From Actinomycetota bacterium (GTDB taxonomy: Bacteria; Actinomycetota; Actinomycetes; S36-B12): a stretch of DNA of 64,000 nt. The DNA lies in NCBI GenBank assembly GCA_016717115.1, contig JADKGE010000001.1:124001-188000 (forward strand), read 5' to 3'. The notes beneath the pieces are model-generated. The model ran no database searches and was not told the DNA's origin. It was given only the letters and a program-made list of their open reading frames with translations. Positions 1 to 9,455 of the stretch are shown piece by piece. Within the stretch, counting starts at the first letter, position 1. Each line of letters opens with the position of its first letter. The position numbers and the translations under genes are program-made.

Positions 1-1
1 C

Positions 2-316
2 ACGACGTTCGCCTACTTCGGCAACCGCTTCTGGACGTTCCGGCATCGTGGGCGCACCAACATGGGCCGCGAGTACCTGCTGTTCTTCTTCCTCAACGGC
101 GTCGCGATGCTGATCGCCATCTCGTGCCTGTGGTTCAGCCACTACGTGCTCGGCTTCACCAGCGCCTTGGCCGACAACATCAGCGCCAACGTCGTCGGAC
201 TCGTCCTCGGCACCCTCTTCCGTTTCTGGTCCTATCGCAAGTGGGTCTTCCCGGCCTTGCCCGATGACGCCGCCGACCAGGACCTCGCCAACCGGGATGC
301 CGTCACGCCGATCTGA
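2..316 (+). CDS. GtrA family membrane protein, 3' part
   Basis: Only about the last 104 residues are present; the frame is open from base 2 and ends in TGA. Two hydrophobic segments (around residues 23-50 and 58-80 of the visible part) are followed by a basic turn (RFWSYRKWVF) and a short acidic tail, the usual end of GtrA/DPMS-like proteins. These are small four-helix membrane proteins thought to help move polyprenyl-linked sugars for cell-envelope glycan synthesis. The first helices lie outside the window. From memory, a GtrA-like gene also sits near birA and accD5 in Mycobacterium, which supports the call. The substrate cannot be inferred. Confidence 0.75.
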   Translation, partial: TTFAYFGNRFWTFRHRGRTNMGREYLLFFFLNGVAMLIAISCLWFSHYVLGFTSALADNISANVVGLVLGTLFRFWSYRKWVFPALPDDAADQDLANRDAVTPI

Positions 317-351
317 CCGCGGGACTGCCCGCAGGACCTCGCGATCGCCGA

Positions 352-897
352 TCAGGCGTTGCTGTTGGGCGGCAGCTGCGAGGTGTCGCCACCCCGGCGA
401 CGCTTCTCGTCGGCCTCGATGTACTGGTAGACGTCGCGCTGGATGTCCTCGACGTCGGGCACGCCCTTGATCACCAGGCCGTCGTTCTCCCCCGCCGACT
501 GGATGTTCAGCTCGCCGTAGTTGAGCAGCCTGCCCATGGGCGGAACCAGGAAGGACACGTTGTTCACCTTGGCGAGGGGCATGTCCTTGCCCGTCTTGGT
601 GATGATTCCCGACCTGACGATGATGCGCCGGTCGGTGAACACGTAGTCGGTGGTCAGCCAGCGCAGGAAGGGACCGATGGCCCATACGACGAGGATCACC
701 CCCGCCCCGATCAGGACCCCCCACCGCAGCCACTGCAGCCAGTCCGGGAAGGAATTGACCACCAGGGTGGTAAGGAAGGCGAATCCGAAGACGGTGGCGA
801 TGAGGACGATGGCCGGGACGAGGACGGCCCGCCAGTGCGGCTTGGTCTCGAACTTGATCGTCTCGTCAGGCGCGAGCAGCTTCTGCGGGTATCCCAT
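352..897 (-). CDS. PH domain-containing membrane protein (bPH2 type)
   Basis: A 181-residue protein. The start is placed at the ATG of MGYPQKLLAPDE, because the in-frame codons further upstream (to 975) encode an unconserved Arg-rich stretch. Residues about 24-46 and 57-80 are two hydrophobic helices. They are followed by a bacterial PH (bPH2) domain with the typical TDYVFTDRRIIVRSG strand pattern and a closing acidic/polar tail. Such proteins are membrane-anchored with the PH domain in the cytoplasm; their ligand is unknown. It lies downstream of birA on the same strand with an 86-base gap, an arrangement I recall in other actinobacteria. The family call is firm; no function beyond membrane anchoring can be given. 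Confidence 0.85.
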   Translation of the reverse strand: MGYPQKLLAPDETIKFETKPHWRAVLVPAIVLIATVFGFAFLTTLVVNSFPDWLQWLRWGVLIGAGVILVVWAIGPFLRWLTTDYVFTDRRIIVRSGIITKTGKDMPLAKVNNVSFLVPPMGRLLNYGELNIQSAGENDGLVIKGVPDVEDIQRDVYQYIEADEKRRRGGDTSQLPPNSNA

Positions 898-983
898 GGA
901 CAGATCGTGGCTCTCGCGAAGCGGGAACGCAAGGACCATCGTCCTCCCGCGTGGTGACCGCTCCGGCCACGCCACACACCGTC

Positions 984-1799
984 TCAGATCGTGGCGTGGA
1001 TGACGTCCCCGGCGGCGACCAACACGGATTGCCCGGCCACATCGATGATCAGCTGGCCGTCGTCAGCGACCCCCTCTGCACGGCCCGACACCTGCTCACC
1101 CGACGGCAGCAGGACCGTCACATCGCGGCCGACCGTCAGGCACAGCCACCGGTACTGCCCCATGGCCGTGGCGGCCCCATTGCGGCGAACGTCCTCGACG
1201 GCCGCATGCAGGGTCGTGAGGATGTCCACCAGCAGGTCTTGACGCGACACCTCAGCGCCCTCCAAGGCCAACGACGTCGCGGCGGCGATCGGCAGCTCCT
1301 CACTCGACTGCGAGACGTTGACGCCGATGCCGATGACCACGGCCTCGTCGCCGTCAGCCTCCGACAGCACGCCGGCCAGCTTCCGCGGCCCTGGGCTCCC
1401 GTCCAGCGCGGGACCGTCCATGACCACGTCGTTCGGCCACTTGAGGACGGCGCCCACGCCGTGGCGACGGATCGCGTCGGCCACCGCGACTCCCGCCACG
1501 AGCGGCAGGAGTCCGCGCCCATCCACCGCGGGCATCCGCACGAGCACCGAGCACCACAGGCCGGACCCCGGGGCGCTCACCCACGACCGGCCCAGTCGGC
1601 CCCTGCCTGCCGTCTGCTCGTCGGCAACGATGACGGTGCCCTCGGGAGCGCCCTCTCGGGCGAGCTGCATGAGGTCAGCATTGGTGGAGCCCGTCGTCGC
1701 CACGACGTGGGGCGCGGGCCACGGCACCTCGCGGTCGGCCAGCCGCCGCTCCACGAACGTCGGGTCGATGGGGATTCGGGAAGCCTCGTTACCAGTCAC
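984..1799 (-). CDS. birA: Biotin--[acetyl-CoA carboxylase] ligase
   Basis: Activates biotin with ATP and transfers it to the lysine of the biotin carboxyl carrier domain, here most likely that of the alpha subunit at 4398-6158. The 271-residue protein has the biotin/ATP-binding GRGRLGRSW motif at residues 65-73, the KWPNDV motif near residue 130 and the small C-terminal SH3-like domain. No N-terminal helix-turn-helix is present, so it is a monofunctional ligase rather than a repressor. The GTG start is preceded by TACCTT with a six-base spacer and no Shine-Dalgarno, so the mRNA is probably leaderless. It is divergent from the carboxylase beta gene, sharing a short promoter region. Confidence 0.93.
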   Translation of the reverse strand: MTGNEASRIPIDPTFVERRLADREVPWPAPHVVATTGSTNADLMQLAREGAPEGTVIVADEQTAGRGRLGRSWVSAPGSGLWCSVLVRMPAVDGRGLLPLVAGVAVADAIRRHGVGAVLKWPNDVVMDGPALDGSPGPRKLAGVLSEADGDEAVVIGIGVNVSQSSEELPIAAATSLALEGAEVSRQDLLVDILTTLHAAVEDVRRNGAATAMGQYRWLCLTVGRDVTVLLPSGEQVSGRAEGVADDGQLIIDVAGQSVLVAAGDVIHATI

Positions 1800-1805
1800 A
1801 CGACT

Positions 1806-1811
1806 AAGGTA
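1806..1811 (-). promoter_or_regulatory. Putative -10 element of birA, leaderless type
   Basis: TACCTT on the minus strand lies exactly six bases before the GTG start of birA, so transcription would begin at or next to the start codon. No ribosome-binding site lies between. Inference from spacing only. Confidence 0.5.
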
Positions 1812-1835
1812 CGCAAACGACGCCTAGGAGGAGCG

Positions 1836-3424
<1,589 letters not shown>

Positions 3425-3428
<4 letters not shown>

Positions 3429-3676
3429 GCCCCGACGTGAACCCCGACCGGACCGACGCCTCGACAGGCGAGGCCCGCAAGGAGCCGCTGCTGCGGATCG
3501 TCTCCGGCTCGCCCACGCCCGACGAGGTGGCCGTCGTGGTCGCTGTGCTGGCGTCGCGGTCGGGGGCCGCCGAGGAGCAGCCGCAGTTCAGTCTGTGGGC
3601 ACGCAAGAGCCGCCAGGTACGCCCGTCGCTGCGCGCAGGCTTCGGGGCCTGGCGGGCGTCGACGATGCCGCGGTAG
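3425..3676 (+). CDS. accE: Acyl-CoA carboxylase epsilon subunit
   Basis: An 83-residue protein found only in actinobacterial carboxylases, where it bridges or stabilises the alpha and beta subunits. The recognisable core is LRIVSGSPTPDEVAVVVAVLAS followed by a W-rich, basic C-terminus; the N-terminus is polar and variable. The GTG at 3425 overlaps the TGA of the beta gene by three bases, which implies translational coupling. A second in-frame GTG at 3437 is possible. Its position directly after the beta gene and before maf is the usual one. Confidence rests on context and the short conserved core, because the family is poorly conserved. Confidence 0.85.
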
Positions 3677-3691
3677 CCGGTAGCCACGACC

Positions 3692-4306
3692 TTGACCACG
3701 CTCGTCCTCGCGTCGGCATCGCCCGCGCGCCTCGCGCTGCTCAGCAACGCGGGCGTCATCCCGCGCGTGATCGTCAGCGACGTCGACGAGCCGGCGCTGA
3801 TGCGCACCCTCGCCACTCTCACCCCGGTCGAGCTGTGCCTCGAGCTCGCCCGCGCGAAGGCGCGGTCGGTCGCCGCCGGGCTCAGCTCCGGGGACGACGT
3901 CGTCGTCATCGGCTGCGACTCCGTGCTGGAGGTCGACGGAGTCGCTCACGGCAAGCCGTCGACGCCCGACGAGGCCAAGGAACGCTGGCGGGCGATGTCA
4001 GGCAACCAGGGAACGCTGCACACGGGACACTGGCTCATCCGCCCGGCCACCGGCCAGGAGGCGGGCAAGGTGGCCAGCACAGTCGTGTGGCATGCGGCAC
4101 CGTCCGAGCAGGAGATCGACGCCTACATCGCCACGGGCGAGCCCCTGCAGGTGGCGGGCGGCTTCACCCTCGACGGGCTTGGCGCGCCGTTCGTCGAGCG
4201 CATCGACGGCGATCCGTCCAACGTCATCGGGCTGTCCCTGCCCCTGCTTCGCCTCATGCTGGGCGACCTCGGCATCGTGTGGACCGATCTGTGGCAATTG
4301 CCATAG
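3692..4306 (+). CDS. maf: Maf-like nucleotide pyrophosphatase
   Basis: A house-cleaning enzyme that hydrolyses non-canonical or modified NTPs to NMPs; some members influence septum formation. The 204-residue protein begins with LVLASASPARLALL, the phosphate-binding SASP-R segment of the family, and carries GCDSVL with the catalytic Asp near residue 72. The start codon is TTG at 3692, because the conserved N-terminus begins immediately after it and no better start exists. It follows accE by 15 bases and probably shares its transcript. Location between carboxylase beta/epsilon and alpha genes is standard in actinobacteria. Exact nucleotide preference is not readable from sequence. Confidence 0.92.
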   Translation: MTTLVLASASPARLALLSNAGVIPRVIVSDVDEPALMRTLATLTPVELCLELARAKARSVAAGLSSGDDVVVIGCDSVLEVDGVAHGKPSTPDEAKERWRAMSGNQGTLHTGHWLIRPATGQEAGKVASTVVWHAAPSEQEIDAYIATGEPLQVAGGFTLDGLGAPFVERIDGDPSNVIGLSLPLLRLMLGDLGIVWTDLWQLP

Positions 4307-4397
4307 CCGGTAAGGCGGCATGGGCTAGGCGTTCTCGATACGCTGCCCGCGGGTGTTGTGAATACCGACACGCCGCCACAGAGAGGGTCCGCGCCAA

Positions 4398-6158
4398 GTG
4401 CATACCGTCCTGATCGCCAACCGAGGCGAGATCGCCGTCCGCGTCATCCGTGCGTGCAAGGACGCTGGCCTTCAGTCCGTGGCCGTCTACGCCGATCCCG
4501 ACCGCGACGCGCTGCACGTCCAGCTCGCTGACCAGGCTTTCGCCCTCGGGGGCAACACCTCGGCCGAGTCCTACCTCGATATGGGCAAGATCCTCGACGC
4601 GGCCGCGAAGGCCGGCGCCGACGCGGTCCATCCCGGCTACGGGTTCCTCTCCGAGAACGCGGACTTCGCACAGGCGGTGATCGACGCCGGACTCATCTGG
4701 ATCGGCCCGCCGCCGAGCGCCATCCGCTCCCTGGGCGACAAGGTCTCCGCGCGGCACATCGCCCAGCGCGCCGGAGCCCCGCAGGTGCCCGGTACGGCCG
4801 ATCCAGTGTCCGGGGCGGCCGAGGTCGTGGCCTTCGCCGAGGAGTTCGGGCTGCCCGTCGCCATCAAGGCCGCCTTCGGCGGTGGCGGACGCGGCCTCAA
4901 GGTGGCCCGCAACCTCGAGGAGATCCCCGACCTCTACGACTCGGCAGTGCGCGAGGCGATCGCCGCGTTCGGTCGCGGCGAGTGCTTCGTCGAGCGCTAC
5001 CTCGACAACCCGCGCCACGTCGAGACCCAGGTGCTGGCCGACCAGCACGGCAACGTCGTCGTGGTCTCCACCCGCGACTGCTCGCTGCAGCGCCGCCACC
5101 AGAAGCTCGTCGAGGAGGCACCGGCGCCGTACCTCACCGATGCTCAGCTGCACGAGCTCTACACGTCGTCGAAGGCGATCATCAAGGAGGCGGGCTACTA
5201 CAACGCCGGCACCTGCGAGTTCCTGGTCGGCCTCGACGGCACGATCTCCTTCCTCGAGGTGAACACCCGCCTGCAGGTGGAGCACCCTGTCACCGAGGAG
5301 GTGGCGGGCATCGACCTCGTGCGCGAGCAGTTCCGCATCGCCGAGGGCGGCGTCATCGACTACGACGATCCTGTCCTTCGCGGCCACTCGTTCGAGTTCC
5401 GCATCAACGGCGAGGACCCCGGACGCAACTTCATGCCCGCCCCGGGCGCCCTCAAGGTGTGGAATCTGCCCACCGGACCCGGCATTCGGGTCGACTCCGG
5501 CTTCCGCGCCGGTGACACGATCGGGGGCAACTTCGACTCCCTCCTCGCCAAGCTGATCGTCACCGGCAAGGACCGCGCCGAGGCACTCGACCGGGCCAGG
5601 CGCGCGCTTGATGAGTTCGAGGTCGACGGCATCGCCACGGCGCTCACCTTCCATCGCGTCGTCGTGCGAGACCCAGCCTTCGCCCCCGTGAACCCCGACG
5701 ACGCCTTCAGCATCCACACCCGCTGGATCGAGACCGAGTTCGACAACCAGATCCCGACCTACGCCGGCGTCGCCGACGCGATGATCGAGCCCGACGCACG
5801 GGAGACCGTCGTCGTCGAGGTCGGCGGCAAGCGGGTCGAGGTCACCCTTCCGGCCGGGCTTGGCGCCTCCGGGGCAGCCGCCTCCGGGGCCGCGGGTCCC
5901 AAGAAGCGCAAGGCGGGCAAGAAGGCTGGCAGCGGTGCTACCGGCGACTCCCTCGTGGCGCCGATGCAGGGCACCATCGTCAAGGTGGAGGTCGAGGAGG
6001 GCCAGACCGTCGCGGAGGGCGACCTCATCGTCGTCCTCGAGGCGATGAAGATGGAGCAGCCGCTCAACGCGCACAAGGCCGGCACCATCACGAAGCTCAC
6101 CGCAGAGAAGGGTGCCACCGTGCCCACCGGCACCGTGCTGTGCGAGATCAAGGACTGA
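4398..6158 (+). CDS. Acyl-CoA carboxylase alpha subunit (biotin carboxylase + biotin carrier)
   Basis: Carboxylates its own biotin using ATP and bicarbonate and presents it to the beta subunit. Of 586 residues, about 1-450 form the biotin carboxylase (N-domain starting HTVLIANRGEIAVRVIRAC, then the ATP-grasp domain with a Gly-rich FGGGGRG loop). A flexible Ala/Gly/Lys-rich linker spans about 487-518. The C-terminal biotinyl domain has EAMKME with the biotinylated lysine at about residue 551. The GTG start has a weak GAGAGGG ten bases upstream. Unlike Mycobacterium, as I recall it, no rhodanese gene separates it from maf. Substrate range is set by the partner beta subunit; one alpha chain often serves several complexes. 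Confidence 0.95.
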   Translation: MHTVLIANRGEIAVRVIRACKDAGLQSVAVYADPDRDALHVQLADQAFALGGNTSAESYLDMGKILDAAAKAGADAVHPGYGFLSENADFAQAVIDAGLIWIGPPPSAIRSLGDKVSARHIAQRAGAPQVPGTADPVSGAAEVVAFAEEFGLPVAIKAAFGGGGRGLKVARNLEEIPDLYDSAVREAIAAFGRGECFVERYLDNPRHVETQVLADQHGNVVVVSTRDCSLQRRHQKLVEEAPAPYLTDAQLHELYTSSKAIIKEAGYYNAGTCEFLVGLDGTISFLEVNTRLQVEHPVTEEVAGIDLVREQFRIAEGGVIDYDDPVLRGHSFEFRINGEDPGRNFMPAPGALKVWNLPTGPGIRVDSGFRAGDTIGGNFDSLLAKLIVTGKDRAEALDRARRALDEFEVDGIATALTFHRVVVRDPAFAPVNPDDAFSIHTRWIETEFDNQIPTYAGVADAMIEPDARETVVVEVGGKRVEVTLPAGLGASGAAASGAAGPKKRKAGKKAGSGATGDSLVAPMQGTIVKVEVEEGQTVAEGDLIVVLEAMKMEQPLNAHKAGTITKLTAEKGATVPTGTVLCEIKD

Positions 6159-6183
6159 TCTCGCGGTCGACACGGCCAGCACG

Positions 6184-6189
6184 TAACGT
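6184..6189 (+). promoter_or_regulatory. Putative -10 element, leaderless type, of the Gly-rich protein gene
   Basis: TAACGT followed by a six-base spacer (GGAGGC) and the ATG at 6196. The spacer itself resembles a Shine-Dalgarno, so a short-leader or leaderless transcript are both possible. Confidence 0.4.
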
Positions 6190-6195
6190 GGAGGC

Positions 6196-8049
6196 ATGAC
6201 CGTTCGACGTATCTTGGCCCCGCTGTTCGCCGTTGTCCTCGCCACCGGGGTCGTGGTCGGCCTGGCCCCGTCCGCCTGGTCCGCCCCCGACGTCGAGGTG
6301 GCCGCGAAGACCGTCCTCGCCGGCGATCCGGTCTTCAACGATCCGGCAGCCGAGAACTCGCTGTCCAGCGCGGAGGTGGCGAGCCTCACCAGCCAGATCG
6401 CGGCGACCGGCGTGCCCATCTTCATCGCCGTCCTTCCCGAGTCGGCCAAGGGCGGCGGCACCGTCGACGAGACCCTCGTCGCCTTCAAGGACGCGGTCAA
6501 CCTCGGCGGCGTGTACGCCGTCGTCGCCGGCAACCAGTTCCGCGCCGGCTCCACCAAGGGCAGTGCTTCCGACCTCGCCACGCAGGCGTTCCAAGCGGAG
6601 CGCGACAACGGCGTGTACTCGGTGCTCACCAGCTTCGTGGGCCTGGCCGGAGAACGCTTCGGGTCCGGTACCGGCACCTCGAGCGAGGCCTCGGGGGCAG
6701 GCGGCATCGTCCTGGCCGTCCTGGCTGGCATGTTCCTGCTGTTCTTCGGGGGGATCGTGGCCCTGGTGCTCATCTTCACCTCGCGAGCCAAGAAGAAGCG
6801 GGCTGCGGAGCTCGCGGAGGTCCGCAAGGCCATCGACGCGGACATCACCGAGTACGGCGAACGGCTCGGCTCGTTCAGCCTGGCCGATCCCGACTGGGAT
6901 GACGCAACCCGCGCCGACATGCAGCGCGCGCTCGACAGCTACGACACCGCGAAGATGGCCGTCACGACGATGCGATCGACCGGCGACGCCGTCAAGGTCA
7001 CGACTCCGCTGGAGGACGGACGCTTCGCGCTCGCCTGCGTGGAGGCCCGCCTCGCTCAGCAGCCACTGCCGGAACGCCGCCCACCGTGCTTCGTCGATCC
7101 GCGCCACGGACCGAGCGTGGCCGACATCACGTGGGCTCCTCCCGGGTTGGCGCAGCGCGACGTGCCGATGTGCGCCGCGTGCCGGACGACGGTGGAAACG
7201 GGCGGGCAGCCTCAGGGGATGCTCGTGACGGCGGGTGGCACCCAGCAGCCCTACTGGCAGGCCGGCCCCCAGTACGCCCCCTACGCACGCGGGTACTACT
7301 CCCCGTTCGGCGACGTCATGACCGGAGTCATGGTCGGCACGATGCTCAGCGGGATGTGGAGCGCCCCGGCCGCCGCCGCGACGCAGGTGGACTCCAGCGG
7401 TTTCGGAGGGTGGGGCAGCAGCGGCGACTTCGGTGGCGGTGGCGACTTCGGTGGCGGCGGCTTCGGCGGTGGCGACTTCGGTGGCGGCGGCGACTTCCGA
7501 CCAACCGGCCCGACGACACCACGACGGGCCCCGTCGGGCGGATCAGTCGTTCGGCACGGTCTGGCTGGGGTGCCGTCGCAGCGCTTCGACGTAGTCCGTC
7601 GGCGCTCCGGCCTTCTCCGCGCTCGCAGCGATGACCTCGACGTGCTCGGCCAGGGGCAGCCCGCCTTCGTAGGCGTCAAGGACGTACAACCAGGCCAGTG
7701 GCTCCCCGTCGAGGGTGTGCACCCGCACGCGGATCTTGCGCCACAGTCCCAGGTCGAGGTCCTCCCACACGTCCAGGAACTGCTCGTCGGCGGCGGGGAC
7801 GTCGTAGAGCATGACGAACACCGACTCACGCTCGTCCTCGACGACGGTGGCCATGGCCCCGCCCCACCCGAGTTCCTCGCCGGCGAACGTGAGGCGCCAA
7901 CCGCGCAGCCACCCGGTTCCCTGCACGGGCGAGGCCGGCGCCCGCTCTGCCATGCGTTGCGGATCGAGGTTGGACCCATAGGCGGCATACAACGTCACGA
8001 GCACCAGCGTAGAGATGACCACGGCGGTACGGAAGAATGCCCCGCGTGA
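6196..8049 (+). CDS. Exported single-span protein with Gly-rich tail; stop codon apparently lost
   Basis: Signal peptide at residues 1-30, an extracytoplasmic domain of about 135 residues, one membrane helix (about 169-195) followed by a KKKR stop-transfer, then a cytoplasmic region. That region has a charged helical segment, a Cys-containing stretch (CFVD...CAAC) and a tail of repeated GDFGGGG units ending near residue 434. I recall actinobacterial proteins of this build ending right after the GDF repeat. Here codon 435 is CGA where TGA would be one transition away. The frame then runs 183 more codons across the whole gene at 7543-7998 on the other strand. That extension is compositionally meaningless, so the functional protein probably ends at 7497. 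Function unknown. Confidence 0.6.
   Translation: MTVRRILAPLFAVVLATGVVVGLAPSAWSAPDVEVAAKTVLAGDPVFNDPAAENSLSSAEVASLTSQIAATGVPIFIAVLPESAKGGGTVDETLVAFKDAVNLGGVYAVVAGNQFRAGSTKGSASDLATQAFQAERDNGVYSVLTSFVGLAGERFGSGTGTSSEASGAGGIVLAVLAGMFLLFFGGIVALVLIFTSRAKKKRAAELAEVRKAIDADITEYGERLGSFSLADPDWDDATRADMQRALDSYDTAKMAVTTMRSTGDAVKVTTPLEDGRFALACVEARLAQQPLPERRPPCFVDPRHGPSVADITWAPPGLAQRDVPMCAACRTTVETGGQPQGMLVTAGGTQQPYWQAGPQYAPYARGYYSPFGDVMTGVMVGTMLSGMWSAPAAAATQVDSSGFGGWGSSGDFGGGGDFGGGGFGGGDFGGGGDFRPTGPTTPRRAPSGGSVVRHGLAGVPSQRFDVVRRRSGLLRARSDDLDVLGQGQPAFVGVKDVQPGQWLPVEGVHPHADLAPQSQVEVLPHVQELLVGGGDVVEHDEHRLTLVLDDGGHGPAPPEFLAGEREAPTAQPPGSLHGRGRRPLCHALRIEVGPIGGIQRHEHQRRDDHGGTEECPA
7419..7497 (+). repeat. Gly-rich GDFGGGG coding repeat
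   Basis: Imperfect tandem units of about 15-21 bases (ggcgacttcggtggcggc and variants) encode GDFGGGG/GGFGGG. Low-complexity tails like this are common in this kind of actinobacterial membrane protein. The repeat immediately precedes the suspected lost stop codon. Confidence 0.7.
7543..7998 (-). CDS. Gamma-glutamylcyclotransferase-like protein
   Basis: A 151-residue GGCT/AIG2-fold protein. It starts with the signature LYAAYGSNLDPQRM and contains the central strand block and acidic catalytic-type region (YVLDAYEGGLP near the C-terminus). The family cleaves gamma-glutamyl amines or dipeptides to 5-oxoproline; the substrate here is unknown. The frame is open to 8022, but the family normally begins at M/V-TLYAAYGSN, so the GTG at 7998 is chosen. 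TACGCT lies seven bases before it, consistent with a leaderless message. It is divergent from the flavoprotein gene at 8037 and lies wholly under the extended frame of 6196-8049, which I regard as non-coding there. Confidence 0.85.
   Translation of the reverse strand: MTLYAAYGSNLDPQRMAERAPASPVQGTGWLRGWRLTFAGEELGWGGAMATVVEDERESVFVMLYDVPAADEQFLDVWEDLDLGLWRKIRVRVHTLDGEPLAWLYVLDAYEGGLPLAEHVEVIAASAEKAGAPTDYVEALRRHPSQTVPND
8006..8011 (-). promoter_or_regulatory. Putative -10 element of the gamma-glutamylcyclotransferase gene
   Basis: TACGCT on the minus strand, seven bases before the GTG at 7998, with no Shine-Dalgarno between. It supports the internal start over the longer frame. Confidence 0.45.
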
Positions 8050-9440
8050 CCAGCGTGGTGATTGTCGGCGGCGGACCCGGCGGATACGAGGCCGCGCTCG
8101 TCGCGCGGCAGCTCGGTGCCGACGTGACCCTTGTCCACTCCGACGGGCTCGGCGGCTCGGCCGTCCTCACCGATGCCGTGCCGAGCAAGGCGCTCATCGC
8201 GACGGCCAACGTGATCACCGAGGCCGCCACGAGCGCGACCCTCGGAGTCCTCATCCACGGGCGTCGTCCGGACCCGTCCCTCGTCGGTGTCGACCTCACC
8301 ACGGTCAACCGCCGGATCAAGGCCTTGGCAGCGCAGCAGAGCGCCGACATCGGCGAACGGCTGAAGCGTGAGGGGGTCCGCACCATCCACGGTCGGGCAC
8401 GGTTCGGGGGGCCCGACCGCATCGTCGCGACCCGAGCCGATGGCACCGAAGAGACCCTCGACGCCGACGTGAGCCTCCTCGCCACGGGGGCGCGGCCCCG
8501 GATCCTGGCCGACGCCCAGCCCGACGGCGAGCGCATCCTGACGTGGGAGCAGGTCTACGACCTGCCCGACGTGCCTGAGCGGCTGATCGTGGTCGGGTCC
8601 GGCGTCACGGGAGCCGAGTTCGCCGGCGCCTACCACGCGCTCGGCAGCCGAGTGGTCTTGATCTCCTCGCGCGAGCACGTGCTGCCCAGCGAGGATCCCG
8701 ATGCCGCGAAGGTCCTTGAGGAGGTGTACGGCCGCCGGGGGCTGGAGGTGCTGAGCCGTTCACGGGCCGTCGCCGCCCGCCGCACCGATGGTGGGGTCGA
8801 GGTCACCCTGAGCACGGGTCACACCGTCCAGGGGTCGCATGTCCTGATGGCCGTCGGCTCGCTGCCTAACACCGACGACCTCGACCTGGCCGCAGCGGGA
8901 GTCGAGGTCGACGAGCGCGGCTTCATCGGCGTCGACCGTGTCTCGCGCACCTCCCGCCGAGGGGTGTACGCGGCCGGCGACTGCACCGGAGTGCTCATGC
9001 TCGCGAGTGTCGCCGCGATGCAGGGGCGCATCGCGATGTGGCATGCACTCGGCGACGCTGTCGCACCGCTCGAACTGAGCCAGGTGTCGAGCACGGTGTT
9101 CACGAATCCGGAGATCGCCACCGTCGGCCTCACCCAGGCCGATCTGGATGCGGGTCGCTTCCGCGGGGACGTGGCCATGGTCGCGCTGGCCCCGAACGCG
9201 AGAGCCAAGATGGCCGACCACACCGATGGGTTCGTCAAACTCTTCTGCCGCCGCGGATCACGCATCCTGGCGGGCGCCGTGATCGTCGGCCCCTACGCCA
9301 GCGAACTGATCCTCCCGCTGACGATCGCCGTCGAGCAGCGCCTCACGGTCGATCAGCTGGCTGCGACGTTCACCGTGTACCCGAGCCTGTCGGGATCCAT
9401 CGCCGAGGCGGCACGCCGCCTTCGCGGATCGACGGAGTAG
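8037..9440 (+). CDS. LpdA-type NAD(P)H quinone reductase, lacks redox cysteines
   Basis: Pyridine nucleotide-disulfide reductase fold, 467 residues: an N-terminal FAD motif (VIVGGGPGGYEA, residues 7-19), a central NAD(P) motif (VVGSGVTGAEFAGAYHALGS), the AAGDCTG FAD-contact motif and a C-terminal dimer domain. At the place where true dihydrolipoamide dehydrogenases have CxxxxC, residues 42 and 47 are both Ala (GGSAVLTDAVPSK). Disulfide chemistry is therefore impossible. Mycobacterial LpdA is a known relative that reduces quinones instead. ATG at 8037 is used; GTG at 8046 has better spacing from GGAAG (8031-8035). It lies next to the salvage island in a conserved neighbourhood. The electron acceptor is inferred. 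Confidence 0.85.
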   Translation: MPRVTSVVIVGGGPGGYEAALVARQLGADVTLVHSDGLGGSAVLTDAVPSKALIATANVITEAATSATLGVLIHGRRPDPSLVGVDLTTVNRRIKALAAQQSADIGERLKREGVRTIHGRARFGGPDRIVATRADGTEETLDADVSLLATGARPRILADAQPDGERILTWEQVYDLPDVPERLIVVGSGVTGAEFAGAYHALGSRVVLISSREHVLPSEDPDAAKVLEEVYGRRGLEVLSRSRAVAARRTDGGVEVTLSTGHTVQGSHVLMAVGSLPNTDDLDLAAAGVEVDERGFIGVDRVSRTSRRGVYAAGDCTGVLMLASVAAMQGRIAMWHALGDAVAPLELSQVSSTVFTNPEIATVGLTQADLDAGRFRGDVAMVALAPNARAKMADHTDGFVKLFCRRGSRILAGAVIVGPYASELILPLTIAVEQRLTVDQLAATFTVYPSLSGSIAEAARRLRGSTE

Positions 9441-9455
9441 CCCGCCCAAGCGCCG

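Noticed and set aside
8037..9440. Dihydrolipoamide dehydrogenase
   Set aside because: Both active-site cysteines are alanine, so the disulfide relay cannot operate.
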